The notes under the pieces: generated by a model
Databases searched by the model: none
What the model was told of the DNA's origin: nothing
Seen by the model: the letters and a program-made list of their open reading frames with translations, nothing else
Assembly (NCBI GenBank): GCA_902728285.1
Contig: CACVBU010000185.1
Coordinates: forward strand, 924,845 to 988,844
Length of the DNA: 64,000 bases
Direction: 5' to 3'
Origin: Clytia hemisphaerica
Taxonomy: Eukaryota > Cnidaria > Hydrozoa > Leptothecata > Clytiidae
Shown: in pieces, positions 33,212-45,061 of the stretch
Layout: each line of letters begins with the position of its first letter
How positions within the stretch are numbered: the first letter of the stretch is position 1
Translations under genes and position numbers: made by a program

Positions 33212-34304
33212 AATCGAAGTAACGAAAGTGCCAAATGATTTTCAAATTTTGAAATTTAAAATGAAGTAAAAATTTTTAAATTTCGAAATTTGAAAAATGA
33301 AAAATGGAAAATTTTTAGTATTGCTTAAAATTGGACAAAGCTCGTTGTAATAAAAGTGCCAATTAAAGGTTTAAATTTTAAAAATTATATTTGTCACACT
33401 TTTTTCATTTATCTGAAATTTAAGAAGCAAACTAATAGAATTATCTTTGAAAAAACATATTCGTGAAATTGAAGGGACAAAATATCCACCTGTTTTTTGC
33501 CTATTGTCTCAGATATTAGGCTATATTAGTCGAAAGTAAACCCCCATAACGTGGTTTCTTTGCCTTATATGGTAAAGCTGATTACCTAAACGTTCTTAAG
33601 GTCAAATTATGATGTTACAGTGTGTGCAAATCACACTTCTGTATACTAAGAACAAAAAGTCTATTGACGGGTCACGTGACGTTAATCAACCAATCAATTC
33701 TCTCAAAGATAGAATCACTCGAATTGCAGGGCTTTAGGTGATTATTGCACTTTTAGTGTACCTCCTGTTGACGTCAACACAGATTGCTAACCTTCTAATG
33801 GGCTATTCTAAAAAAAATTATACAGGGGTATTGACGAACTTTTTTCACTAGCCCCCCTGGAAATATTGAATAGCAAATTATCCCCTGGAAATTGGGATAC
33901 AAACCCTCTGGAAAACTAAATTTTGTGAAAAAGGGCTGGAAAACAACTGATGTCAGTTTATGAGGGGAGAACCCCCTATAAACCTTGAATAATCCCCTTG
34001 GAAAAGCTGAAAAAGGAACAAAAACCCCTTGGATAATCAAGGCTTAGACCCCCCTTGAAAATTTCGTCAATACCCCTGTACAGTTTAAAAATGGAATAGC
34101 CCATTTATTCATACTTAAAATTTAAAAACCTCTTTTGGCACTTTTATTACGTCGATTGGGGTATAAACAATTTTTTTAATTTCAAAATTTGAAAATCAAA
34201 ATTTTTTTGTATTTTTCATTTTTCAAATTTTGAAATTTGAAAATTTTTACTTCTTTTCAAATTTCAAAATTTGAAATTCATTTGGCACTTTCGTTACTTC
34301 GATT
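33212..34304. mobile_element. 1.1-kb AT-rich TIR element, left copy of a facing pair
   Basis: It begins AATCGAAGTAACGAAAGTGC and ends with the inverse GCACTTTCGTTACTTCGATT, each followed inward by AAATTTTGAAATTT runs. It contains a nested MITE (33823-34078). No transposase. The copy at 34371-35473 is the same element in the opposite orientation. Confidence 0.85.
33823..34078. mobile_element. Mariner-like MITE nested in the left arm
   Basis: CAGGGGTATTGACGAA ... TTCGTCAATACCCCTG with TA on both sides. The core repeats CCCCTTGGAAAA-type words about seven times. Confidence 0.85.
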
Positions 34305-34370
34305 AAAAATAAAGCTTGAAGACAAATGACGCTTTTACTCGAGATTTTTATGTGCTTGTTACATGACTTG

Positions 34371-35473
34371 AATCGAAGTAACGAAAGTGCCAAATGAATT
34401 TCAAATTTTGAAATTTGAAAAGAAGTAAAAATTTTCAAATTTCAAAATTTGAAAAATGAAAAATACAAAAAAATTTTGATTTTCAAATTTTGAAATTAAA
34501 AAAATTGTTTATACCCCAATCGACGTAATAAAAGTGCCAAAAGAGGTTTTTAAATTTTAAGTATGAATAAATGGGCTATTCCATTTTTAAACTGTACAGG
34601 GGTATTGACGAAATTTTCAAGGGGGGTCTAAGCCTTGATTTTCCAAGGGGCTTTTGTTCCTTTTTCAGCTTTTCCAAGGGGGTTATTCAAGGTTTATAGG
34701 GGGTTCTCCCCTCATAAACTGACATCAGTTGTTTTCCAGCCCTTTTTCACAAAATTTAGTTTTCCAGAGGGTTTGTATCCCAATTTCCAGGGGATAATTT
34801 GCTATTCAATATTTCCAGGGGGGGCTAGTGAAAAAAGTTCGTCAATACCCCTGTATAATTTTTTTTAGAATAGCCCATTAGAAGGTTAGCAATCTGTGTT
34901 GACGTCAACAGGAGGTACACTAAAAGTGCAATAATCACCTAAAGCCCGGCAATTCGAGTGATTCTATCTTTGAGAGAATTGATTGGTTGATTAACGTCAC
35001 GTGACCCGTCAATAGACTTTTTGTTCCTAGTATACAGAAGTGTGGTTTGCACACACTGTAACATCATAATTTGACCAGAACGTTTAGGTAATCAACTTCA
35101 CCATATAAGGCAAAGAAACCACGTTATGGGGGTTTAGAACGATGTTTACTTTCGACTAATATAGCCTAATATCTGAGACAATAGGCAAAAAACAGGTGGA
35201 TATTTTGTCCCTTCAATTTCACGAATATGTTTTTTCAAAGATAATTCTATTAGTTTGCTTCTTAAATTTCAGATAAATGAAAAAAGTGTGACAAATATAA
35301 TTTTTAAAATTTAAACCTTTAATTGGCACTTTTATTTCAACGAGCTTTGTCCAATTTTAAGCAATACTAAAAATTTTCCATTTTTCATTTTTCAAATTTT
35401 GAAATTTGAAAATTTTTACTTCATTTTAAATTTCAAAATTTGAAAATCATTTGGCACTTTCGTTACTTCGATT
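34371..35473. mobile_element. 1.1-kb AT-rich TIR element, right copy
   Basis: Reverse complement of 33212-34304 at high identity, including its nested MITE. The 66-bp spacer (34305-34370) is unrelated to the arms. Together they make a 2.26-kb inverted repeat. Confidence 0.85.
34597..34853. mobile_element. Mariner-like MITE nested in the right arm (mirror copy)
   Basis: The same TA-flanked CAGGGGTATTGACGAA element, at the mirrored position. It was therefore present before the arm was copied. Confidence 0.85.
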
Positions 35474-35474
35474 A

Positions 35475-36035
35475 TTTTTTCAACCTGTGTATTGAAAAAT
35501 TAAGAGCTTTCAAAATTCAAAATAACGACTAGCTTCGTTAAAGTTTTACTCCAGCATTTAAAATTTCGAATCTCCTTCGTGTCAACAAACCTTGAAAATC
35601 TAACGGTCGCAATTAACCTCTGATGTCAAATGACCTAGCCATATGGCTTTTAAGACTTTTCCTTATCCTTTCATTTTTTTTCTAAAGAGAGATTGATTCC
35701 TTATCTATAACCACGCAATAATGTTTTAACTTTATCTGGATGACATCAAAATAAATTTTATAGCTGTACTTTGGCTTCAAGAACAAGGTTTTATATGTTT
35801 TAGTATTAATCTTTATGGTCTCCTTAATGGTGACATGATCTTTCAACTGTAAAATCCGTATCAGATTTTCAAAGATACTTATCACTGTTTTTACCAATGT
35901 CAAAAGAGAAGTGTTGACACACGTGTTTCAGCATGCTCGTTGAATACACGGGTTGCAAAATTAAAGACTGAAGTCAAATCACGCTTTTACTCGATATTTT
36001 TATGCGTTTGTTATATGGCCTTCATTTCTGATTAG
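35475..36035. other. Non-coding interval
   Basis: ACACGGGTTGCAAAATTA at about 35946 followed by CGCTTTTACTCGA resembles both the 34320-34360 spacer and 33072-33120. This suggests another eroded repeat family around the palindrome. A minus ORF at 35682-35903 has no motif. Confidence 0.4.
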
Positions 36036-36048
36036 TAGGGGGCCAAGC

Positions 36049-36347
36049 CACAGATCTGTAAAGCCCGAAGGGCTAGATTTGCGGCTTTTATCGAAAAGTG
36101 AAGCCTAGGTTTGGAAGGATTTCCTACCAAAGTCACGTGACTAAAATATGCAATTTCACCGGTTTGAGAGATGTGAAATAGCGTTTGCCGCCTACTTTTT
36201 TTTATCTCGCGCTCCGAAAACAATTAAAATGATAGATCCTATCCATTGGCATGAAATTTAAAAAGTCAAATTTTTTCTTCACTTTTTTTTTGCTGGAGAA
36301 AACTTAAAGTTGCCTATCTAGCCCTTCGGGCTTTACAGATATCTGTG
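36049..36347. mobile_element. hAT-type MITE, CACAGAT family, copy 2 (8-bp TSD)
   Basis: CACAGATCTGTAAAGCCCGA ... ATCTAGCCCTTCGGGC and CTGTG, 299 bp, with perfect GGCCAAGC duplications (36041-36048, 36348-36355). CA...TG ends and 8-bp TSD indicate hAT. Confidence 0.9.
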
Positions 36348-36469
36348 GGCCAAGCCTGGGTTCCCGTGAGATCTTTTTTACGACCTAGCCATTTTTAGTC
36401 TATTCCAAAGAACAGTATATTATAAGATATTTTTAAGAGGGAGGACGCAGATTAGGCCCGGGAAAACTT

Positions 36470-36655
36470 TTTATGACCAAAATTGTGACGCCATAGGCAA
36501 AACTGCAAGGTACGAAAATAGCTGATTTTCAAAAGTCAAAATCCTTTTTAATGGTTTTTGTACCCCTTTGAGAGAATTTCGAGGGTGTGAAAAAGGGACC
36601 CTTATGGCTCGCACATACCCAGCACCCATTTTGCGCAGTACACCCTCCGGTATGT
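36470..36655. mobile_element. G-tract family remnant in unit A
   Basis: CCCCTTTGAGAGAATTT, CTTATGGCTCGCACATACCC and AGCACCCATTTTGC survive. The terminal G-run is eroded to CCTCCGG. The same remnant is at 49560-49890. Confidence 0.65.
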
Positions 36656-36975
36656 GATAGTACCAAAGTTCTCTTAAGCCTTTCTTTAAATTGTTAAAGA
36701 ATGAGGGAAATTTTGAAGGAGGTGTGTCGAGTCATTTTTGTCGAAACATCAAAGGCACAGACTCTAAAATCTGATAGTAGTTGCATTTTTCTTTTCATTG
36801 AGATTTTCTTAACATGATAAAACGACGCATTTTTTATCTTTCACATACAGTAAGACATTGGGAAAAAATATTCTAAATATCTGGCCATCTTTGCGGTTAC
36901 ACGCTTTATCCACAAAGGTAGCCCCTCTTTATTCTGTATAACTTACTTACTGTGTATGTGTGAATACAGTGGATA

Positions 36976-37080
36976 CAATGTGTCCGAAAAAAAAAGCAGA
37001 ACAGATTATAAAAGAGATAAACACAAAATGTCTGCTTTTGTATCAGCTTTAATGTTGTACTTTTTTTCCCGGACACCCTG
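36976..37080. mobile_element. Mariner-like MITE, CAGGGTGTCC family, short copy
   Basis: CAATGTGTCCGAAAAAAAAA ... TTCCCGGACACCCTG with TA flanks, 105 bp. In unit B its counterpart is broken by a 2.2-kb insertion. Confidence 0.75.
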
Positions 37081-37084
37081 TACA

Positions 37085-39695
37085 TAACAAAGTACTCTTG
37101 GGTACCTTCCGGTGCCGTCTCCCCGCTAATTAATTTTTGGAAATTTTCCACCCAGGCCATTCTTATTTCAAACCCCCACTTAATAATTTTTGAGAAAATG
37201 TTTTTGAAAGTTCCCTCTTTTTCGAATCATAATGTATTAGCCTTCTTTTCAAAAATTTTCCACCTAGGACATTTCTATTCCAACCCCTCCCCGCGTATTA
37301 GCTTTTAAGATTTTTTTCCAATCCACCCGCCCGCTTATTTCAACCCCCAGGGTATTTGGTACCCGAGAGTAATCTATTTCACTTATTTTCGCAAACACAT
37401 TTTATAAAGTTTATATGAGAGGTGACTTAAGTCTGTCTCCTCAATATAATCTGCAGCGGAGACACAAACCTTTTATAAAGTCTCTCTGAAGGTGGGTAAT
37501 AAAGCACTCAAAGGTTAAGAACTGTTACTTAATGATTTGACTCCTCTATCACAGTTGTGGATCGAGAAATGGGGCGGGGGTCAAAATTGATGAATGGAGC
37601 GTTTCTTTACCCATAATCCTTGAACACTCTCATTGTAAAATTTTAAACCACCTCAGATCCGCCACTGATATCAGAATAACAATCGAAAAAGTCTGAATTT
37701 GACGAATGTCGCCTGAAAAACTTATCGGGTTTTTTGGGTAGTATGGAAGAAACTGTCGATAGCTAAACTTACAAATAAACATACAAATAAAAATAAATAA
37801 AATAGGTCTTACAATGGTATGTATCTGTGTCTGACCCAAAACTAATAGACTAATATTGATCAAATTTTCCATAAAATCAATGTCACACATATTGCATCAA
37901 AATCATCAGATCATATGTCAATAAGATTTTGTTATTAAATTAATAAAAACTGTTTTAAGTTTTTTAATGCTGACAATACTTATATCTTATCTCAAAGAAG
38001 GCTGGCTTGTATTTTTTAATTCTCTGCTTTCCCTATCTATAAGAACTAAACTTTTGAATAGCGTGGTAATTGTGATAGCTATTTGGAAATCCCTTTCAAT
38101 AGCTATTAAGTTCATACATGCCGCGTTTGTTCCCAACTGACTAGCGAGTGGAGGACGATGGAGTGACTGAAGTGGTTTGGAATAATCCGCAGTGTCAACA
38201 GAAAAAATCAAGGCTGGTAAAAGTACATGTATCCAGCATCTATGGCTTCCCCTGGATGACCTAAAACCTAAAATGGCTGAAGATACTATAAGACACACCC
38301 TTCTCACAGACCCGGTAGAATTTTTCAGCCAGTGGGGATAGAAATAACGAACTAAAACTCGATGGAGATTGATATGCAATATTCTTTATGGCCGGGGACT
38401 TCAATTCTTTTGTTTTCAAGTCAGAAAATTCAGTGGGGATGAAAAAAATTACCCAATATTTTGTAGTGAGGATACTTTTATTTGATTATTTTCAGTGTGG
38501 GGACAAAAATTGAAGGATAGTTTTCCACTGGGGACGATGTTTTGGCCAAATCTTCTAGTGAGAAGGGGTCCCAGTGGATCTATGAGAAGGGGGTGTTATA
38601 AGAATTTTCATCAAGATGGTGGCTAATCTTATAGAAAAAGGTATCAGATATTATATCGGGTTAAGCTCTTTAAAAGACACAATAATTGTATCTTCATCAA
38701 TAATCTTTTTGTCAATGATATACAAAAGGATACGAGTCTACTTATATCATTATCATAAGCGGTCAACTGAGTCGCGAGCTGAAAAAATAATTTTTTTGTA
38801 TAAAAGTTATTCTGGGTCAAACCAAGGTGGATTTGACATGTGTTATCTTAAAATCAATCCAAAGCTTGCCCTCTTTCAAAGCGTTTTACAATGACGGTGT
38901 CACCAAGAGGTTATTAATGTCGTCATTGTTTATATCGGAAAATTATGTTTTTTTTTCGGTTGCCGTTTGTTTCCGATATCTTAGAGTTGATACATATCTC
39001 TAATTAAAATTTTACGAAGCTACAATACAAAAGAGTCTCCATTACTCGATCGGCAAAGGTGGGAAAGCATAGAATATAGTCTATTTCTGGCTGAACTTTG
39101 CTTTCTAATAATTCTTGATGACGCTGAATCCAGTGAAGTAAAGCGCACCATCCAGTCTATAAAAAAGCTTTTAGTGGACCCAGGCTAGGCAAATCGTCAA
39201 GTTTAATACACATTCGAATTGTAGAAGATACCCCTGTGTCACAGACTGAATTCCTATCCCCATTGGGATTTCAATAGGAATTTTTATCCCCACTGAGAAA
39301 ATTTCCACCGAGGCTGTGAGACAGGGGTGTTAAAAGCTTTAGTGGGTAATATCTCTCTAATTTGCGAAAAAGCTGAATAAAAACATCACATTCACTGGGC
39401 CGTTCCATTAAATTTCCATATAGAGGGGTGGAAAAACGTACTTAAGCTAAAAAAGATTTGCAGATGTGTGTTGATACTCCCCTGGAAAATGGAAAAAATG
39501 CTCACAAATGGTAAAAATAAAAACATGTTAAGAACATTTTCTGGCTTAAAACTAAAAAAGATAAGGATATTCAAAGAGTTCAACAATTTTGGATGTTTTT
39601 ATAACATAAAAAGTGAAGTTCATTTGTAAAATATGACAAAGTACTTCGATAACTTTGCTTAAAAAAGATAATAGGGTCGTAAAGTTAATTTCTGA
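37085..39695. other. Duplicated intergenic part of unit A
   Basis: Contains a 130-codon minus ORF (37987-38379) whose unit B counterpart is open for only 74 codons; no family recognised. 38395-38600 has repeated CAGTGGGGA words. 39229-39332 is an ACCCCTGTGTCACAG ... CTGTGAGACAGGGGTG inverted pair. Probably non-coding. Confidence 0.45.
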
Positions 39696-39698
39696 AAG

Positions 39699-40391
39699 TT
39701 ATAATTTAGAAGATTTTGGTAACGGATTAGGTGACCTAAATATAACGGGAACTAGATAATCGTCGTACGAAAGCAAACTTTTAATCACGTCCAAACCATC
39801 GACACCAGGAACAATAAATTTGGGATTTACTTCTCCAGAAAGTACATGTTTATTCGGTATCATGCCTTTACAAAAGATTCCATAGTCTGCACCAAATCTT
39901 GCATAAACTTTTGATAAAATTTTATTGGTGAGTTTTAATCTTCGATACTCTGGAATAACTATTCCACTCTCCAGATACAATACAGTATCTAATTTATGGT
40001 CCTCATACAAAGGTTTCATAAGATCGTGGCAAACGTCATATCGATGTCGGAAGTATTTGCGGACAGTGTCCGGTAATGTGTTGTCCTCTGAAACCGATTT
40101 CTGACTATCGATAAAGATCTTTTGAAATGTTTCTTTAGGGACGAAATAATTCATATTACATGCAATAATTCGTCCGGATTCCTCTATTGCGATATACGAG
40201 GCATCCTGAAATTTCTGATTTTGAGTATACCCAGGGTCCAAACAGCCCTCAAAATCCATATACGTTGATCTGTCTGTCTCACTGATTCCCAAACGTTTGT
40301 AATAAGTTGGTATTAAATATTTTTCAACCAAATTGTGCACTTGATTTGAATGTTGCTGAATATTGTATCGAACCACCTTAATTCGATGCAT
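39699..40391 (-). CDS. GNAT-fold N-acetyltransferase-like protein, copy A
   Basis: Intact 230-residue frame. An acyl-CoA N-acyltransferase of the arylalkylamine type is suggested by an alpha/beta layout with strand SYIAIEESGRIIAC (65-78), then a long helical insert, then motif A at LYLESGIVIPEYRRLKLTNK (139-158). There VIPEYRR is a usual lead into the CoA pyrophosphate loop. The loop itself reads RRLKLT instead of the canonical R/QxxGxG/A, so acetyl-CoA binding may be altered. The final GVDGLDVIKSLLSYDDY region would contribute the C-terminal strands. The substrate is unknown. It is about 96% identical to copy B, with ten substitutions and no indels over 230 residues. This conservation, inside flanks that carry indels, suggests the protein is or recently was selected. 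No introns are seen. Confidence 0.72.
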   Translation of the reverse strand: MHRIKVVRYNIQQHSNQVHNLVEKYLIPTYYKRLGISETDRSTYMDFEGCLDPGYTQNQKFQDASYIAIEESGRIIACNMNYFVPKETFQKIFIDSQKSVSEDNTLPDTVRKYFRHRYDVCHDLMKPLYEDHKLDTVLYLESGIVIPEYRRLKLTNKILSKVYARFGADYGIFCKGMIPNKHVLSGEVNPKFIVPGVDGLDVIKSLLSYDDYLVPVIFRSPNPLPKSSKL

Positions 40392-40394
40392 CTT

Positions 40395-40975
40395 TCATTA
40401 AATTATTTAAGATTCTTCAGGATAATAGTTATTATAGTCCAGTACATCAAGATAACCCCAAAATTTCAAACTAATTAAATATTTCCCTACTATAGGGGAA
40501 TATTTGTTAAAACGGCCTTTTTCCGTTTCTTCTTCGTCCATTTTCGATGTTAATGTTTTCTTTATTCGTGCTGCACATTATGACTAGGCTCTTCAGTCAC
40601 GTGACTAAAAATCGTCTCGAAGATTTAGCGGGGAAAAAAATAGTATTCCTCTATCAAAATATGGCAGGGGTTCAGAGGGGTTTTTACCAGCTTTTCATAA
40701 AACAAATGATTGTGTGTAAAGCTCAGAGGACTGCCTGAGTCTCTCTCGTGTGTGTTGGATTTATTTTTCCCATAAGGAGAAGGGTGAAACACATGGAAAT
40801 CCAATCCATTCCTATCTTGACTTGAGAAGAATAGAAGGTGAGCATGAATTTCTTTCTGATTTCTATCATGCATATATTGTCTAGATATTAATGGTCAAAA
40901 CTTGGAAAAGCTTGCACTCTTCTCAGTGCCCAATTTTTAGCCTTGATGCCAGATGTTAAAAAGAAAACTAGATCA
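40395..40975. other. Non-coding; unit A/B alignment ends here
   Basis: Alignment with unit B stops at about 40465 (TCAAGATAACCCCAAA). It resumes in unit A only at about 48757. Short overlapping ORFs near 40547-40873 have no motif. Confidence 0.5.
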
Positions 40976-40999
40976 TAATAGATGCTTTTACTCCCAGTT

Positions 41000-41790
41000 T
41001 ACCTTTTTGTATGCTCCCCTCCCTTGTATCTTTTGTGTGCGCTCTCTGGGATCCTTTGGTACTTTTTGTGTGGTCCTTTTTGTACACTACCCATGGTCCT
41101 TTTTGAATGCTTTCAGAGTGCCTTTTGTACGCTCTCCGTTGGTCCTTTTTTTGTGTTCCTGGGTACCTTTTTGTACGCTCCCGGTGTACCTAGTATTGTA
41201 CGTTGTTCCAGTGTATCTTATTGTGACGTTCCCCGTATACATTATTGTACGTACCCCATGTACCTTATTGTACGTTCCCCGTGTATATACCTTATTGTAC
41301 GTTCCCTGTAGATTCCCTGTGTACCTTATTGTACGTTCCCCGTGAACCTTATTTTATGTTCCCGTCTACCTTATTGAATGTTCCCAGCGTACCTTATTGT
41401 ACGTTCCCAGTGTACCTTATTGTACGTTCCCAGTATACCTTATTGCATGTTCCCCGTGAACCTTATTGTAAGTTCCAAGTGTACCTTATTGTACGTTCCT
41501 CGTGTACCTTATTGTACGTTCCCCTTGTACCTTATTGTACGTTCCCCTTGTACCTTATTGTACGTTCCCCTTGTACCTTATTGTACGTTCCCTGTGAGCC
41601 TTATTGTATGTTCCCCGTGAACCTTATTGTATGTTCCCCGTGAACCTTATTGTATGTTCCCCGTGAACCTTATTGATTGTATGTTCCCCGTGAACCTTAT
41701 TGTATGTTCCCCGTGAACCTTATTGTATGTTCCCAGTGTACCTTATTGTACGTACCCTGTGGTCCTTTTTGTACGTTCCCGTAAACTTCT
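41000..41790. repeat. 23-bp minisatellite
   Basis: Units of the form GTACCTTATTGTACGTTCCC (plus 3 bases) recur about 30 times. The cleanest are at 41380-41750 and the most diverged at 41000-41230. The 23-bp period means one protein repeat needs three units, so all three forward frames stay open for long distances. These ORFs are artefacts of the array. Confidence 0.95.
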
Positions 41791-41794
41791 TTAA

Positions 41795-42367
41795 TGGCTC
41801 AGTTTATATGCATGGCAAACATAGCTCAAACCATCAAGCAGAGTCTCACCCTTTTAAAGCCTTTTTTTTGGGAGATTTCAGCGAATGACCACACATTTGG
41901 CATTGATTACTGTAAAGAGATTATTTCCCATTATGAAATTTTGAATTTTTCTTTCCTTTCACATTCAGGTGCCAGGATTACAAATTCAACAAAGTTTGAC
42001 GACCTCTAAAGCTGGCAATACAATGTAACTTGCTGGCAATGATAATATAGCACATAATGAGAATATGAACAAAGATAAACATTCTTGCAATAATTGAACC
42101 AAGGAACTCTATTGTTCCAAGATGTGATTTAATGATCAATGATACAAATGTCATGGAGTTTAGTTTATCAAGACACAAATTTCACAAAAAAGTTTGCTGG
42201 AAAGTGTTGTAAATATTCAGCAATACTGTAACTGAATGTGACAATTTCAAGGTTGAAAATTTGGTATATTATCACATGAATACTAATGTAACAGATGTTA
42301 TGCACTGGAAATCTAAATCTGTAAAGAAGGAGATCCATTTTTAAGTAACTTTTTATTTGTGGATGGT
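41795..42367. other. Non-coding interval
   Basis: AT-rich sequence between the minisatellite and the foldback element; nothing recognised. Confidence 0.4.
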
Positions 42368-42375
42368 ATAATATG

Positions 42376-44759
42376 CGTTGTTACTAAAAGTGGTAACACA
42401 GGGTAACACATGGTAACAGGGGGTAACACTAGGGTAACAGGGGGTAACACATGGGTAACACATGGGTAACAGGGGTAACACTAGGGTAACAGGTTAACAG
42501 TTTGAAAATGGTGGCTCTGAGGGGTCGGAAATTTGAAAATTGACTTAACCAATGTTGTTGGTGAATACAATGATAGAATGAATGATGCTGGTAAATGCAA
42601 TGATGGAATCGATGTTGCTGGTGACTGAAATGATGGAATCGATGTTACTGGTGAATGCAATGATGGTGTTACTGGTGAATGCAATGATGGAATCAATGGT
42701 ACTGGTGATTGCAATGGTGGAAACAATGGTGCTGGTGAATGCAATGGTGGAATCAATGGTGCTGGTGAATTCAATGTTGGAATCAATGGTGCAGGTGACT
42801 GAGATGATGGAATCGATGTTGCTGGTGAATGCAATGATGGTGTTACTGGTGAATGCAATGATGCAATCAATGGTGCTGGTGAATTTAATGCTGGAATCAA
42901 TGGTGCAGGTGAATTCAATGGTGGAATCAATGGTGCAGGTGACTGAAATGATGGAATCGATGTTGCTGGTGAATACAATGATGGTGTTACTGGTGAATGT
43001 AATGATGGAATCAATGGTGCTGGTGAATGTAATGCTGGAATCAATGGTGCTGGTGAATTCAATGTTGGAATCAATGGTGCAGGTGACTGAAATGATGGAA
43101 TCGATGTTGCTGGTGAATGCAATGATGGAATCAATGGTGCTGGTGATTGCAATGGTGGAATCAATGGTGCTGGTGAATACAATGGTGGAATCAATGGTGC
43201 AGAGGGCTTAAATGATGGAATCAATGGTGCGGGTGACTGAAATGATGGAATCGATGTTACTGGTGAATGCAATGATGGAATCAATAGTGCTGGTATCTGT
43301 AGGTGGAATCAATTGTGCTGGTGAATGCAATGGTGGAATCAATGGTGCAGAGGGCTTAAATAATGGAATCGATGTTGCTGGTGAATGCAATGATGATGTT
43401 ACTGCTGAATGCAATGGTGCAATCAATGTTGCCAGTGAATGCAATGATTGAATCGATGTTGCTGGTGAATGCAATGATGCAATCAATAGTGCTGGTGAAT
43501 ACAATGGTAGAATTGATGGTCCTGGTGAATGCAATTTACATTCCCCCTAAATGCAAACGAAGTAATCAAAAATATGTCTCAATAGTTTAAAACTTTCAGA
43601 ACAAGGAAAATGATAATTCTATAATTTAGGCTATTTTAGTAAGAAATTGTTCTACGGGATATGAAAAATCAATTAATTTTTGAAAAAGATCTACCCCTGG
43701 ACACTTCGATTTTTTTTGATAAATTTGGCGATGCAGTGGAATGCAGCTTAATCCGAGTTAGTCAAAAGATAAACTTTTAAGGGGGCACACGATTGTTTAG
43801 AATAACAATGACCAACTTATGTATAAGACAAGGAAATTTAATCTTTGTTTTAAAGGAACACAAGTTATTACTTTTCTCTCTTTTTTGCTAACTATTTACA
43901 AAGTAAAAATATTAAGGAATTATAACCGGAGTTAATAAAAATCACCCAAAAATTTCTTTCTTCTTATACCATTAAATTTGGCTTTTAGGATCTTAGGAGA
44001 TATGGAAAATAAAATGGTCAGTATCGAAAGATGACGAAATTAGAGAGCAGTGAGGTGAAACGCGAAACGCGAAACCGTCACCTGCACCATTGATTCCACC
44101 ATTGCTTTCACCAGCACCATTGATTCCATCATTGCATTCACCAGTAACACCATCATTGCATTCACCAGCAACATCGATTCCATCATTTCAGTCACCTGCA
44201 CCATTGATTCCAACATTGAAATCACCAGCACCATTGATTCCAGCATTACATTCACCAGCACCATTGATTCCATCATTGCATTCACCAGTAACACCATCAT
44301 TGCATTCACCAGTAACATCGATTCCATCATTTCAGTCACCTGCACCATTGATTCCACCATTGCATTCACCAGCACCATTGATTCCATCATTGCATTCACC
44401 AGTAACACCATCATTGCATTCACCGGCAACATCGATTCCATCATTTCAGTCACCTGCACCATTGATTCCAACATTGAATTCATCAGCACCATTGATTCCA
44501 GCATTACATTCACCAGCACCATTGATTCCATCATTGCATTCACCAGTAACACCATCATTGCATTCACCAGCAACATCGATTCCATCATTGCATTGACCAG
44601 CATCATTCATTCTATCATTGTAGTCAATTTTCAAATTTCCGACCCCTCAGAGCCACCATTTTCAAACTGTTACCCTGTTACCCTAGTGTTACCCCTGTTA
44701 CCCATGTGTTACCCCCTGTTACCATGTGTTACCCTGTGTTACCACTTTTAGTAACAACG
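42376..44759. mobile_element. Foldback (FB/TU-like) transposon with minisatellite arms and 8-bp TSD
   Basis: 2384 bp bounded by CGTTGTTACTAAAAGTGG and its exact inverse, flanked by ATAATATG on both sides (42368-42375, 44760-44767). Inside each end is an array of GGGTAACAC-type words (about 100 bp), then an inverted unique segment (TTTGAAAATGGTGGCTCTGA), then a 30-bp minisatellite. The minisatellite has about 32 units in the left arm (42560-43535) and about 17 in the right (44085-44615). A 550-bp central part is unique. Units read like GGTGCTGGTGAATGCAATGA (plus 10 bases). Both strands carry long open frames with 10-residue repeats (HSPAPLIPSL), but these follow from the 30-bp unit. There is no transposase, so it must be moved in trans. 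Confidence 0.92.
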
Positions 44760-45061
44760 ATAATATGGTGGTTTAAAATATTGATGACAAACAGACAAGG
44801 AAGTTTTTCATATGAAACTAATGTGTACAACATATTTCGATATCTCCCAAATTCATATTGCCATATTTCCATATTAGTCCCTTAGTAGACAGTCTCAAGA
44901 AGGCCCTCTTACACGGAGCAATAATGAATTAAGATAAGATAAGAATTTATTATTGTTACATTTTCATACACGTAAAGATAACAATAATCAATATCTTTCT
45001 GTATTATATTTTCTAAATGTTTTTGATTTGATACACAGAGCAATAGTCCTCATTTACAATA

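Larger units (their letters stand above)
36440..40465. repeat. Segmental duplication, unit A (5' part)
   Basis: Aligns with 49548-57185 in the same order: G-tract remnant, CAGGGTGTCC MITE, CTTGGGTACCT block, a spacer with an ORF, a CAGTGGGGA-rich stretch, then the GNAT gene. Unit B has extra DNA at 50315-52527 and 54327-55022. The continuation of unit A appears to be 48757-49545. Confidence 0.85.

Noticed and set aside
37987..38379. 130-codon minus ORF, partly kept in the duplicate
   Set aside because: The duplicate (53464-53688) is cut to 74 codons by indels and no domain is visible.
40953..41888. Overlapping 60-132 codon ORFs rich in Tyr, Cys, Leu and Pro
   Set aside because: Artefact of the 23-bp minisatellite; all three forward frames are open at once.
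42481..43590. Long open frames with HSPAPLIPSL-type repeats on both strands, mirrored at 44040-44606
   Set aside because: They result from a 30-bp minisatellite unit without stops. Both strands are open and there is no initiation, splice or domain evidence.
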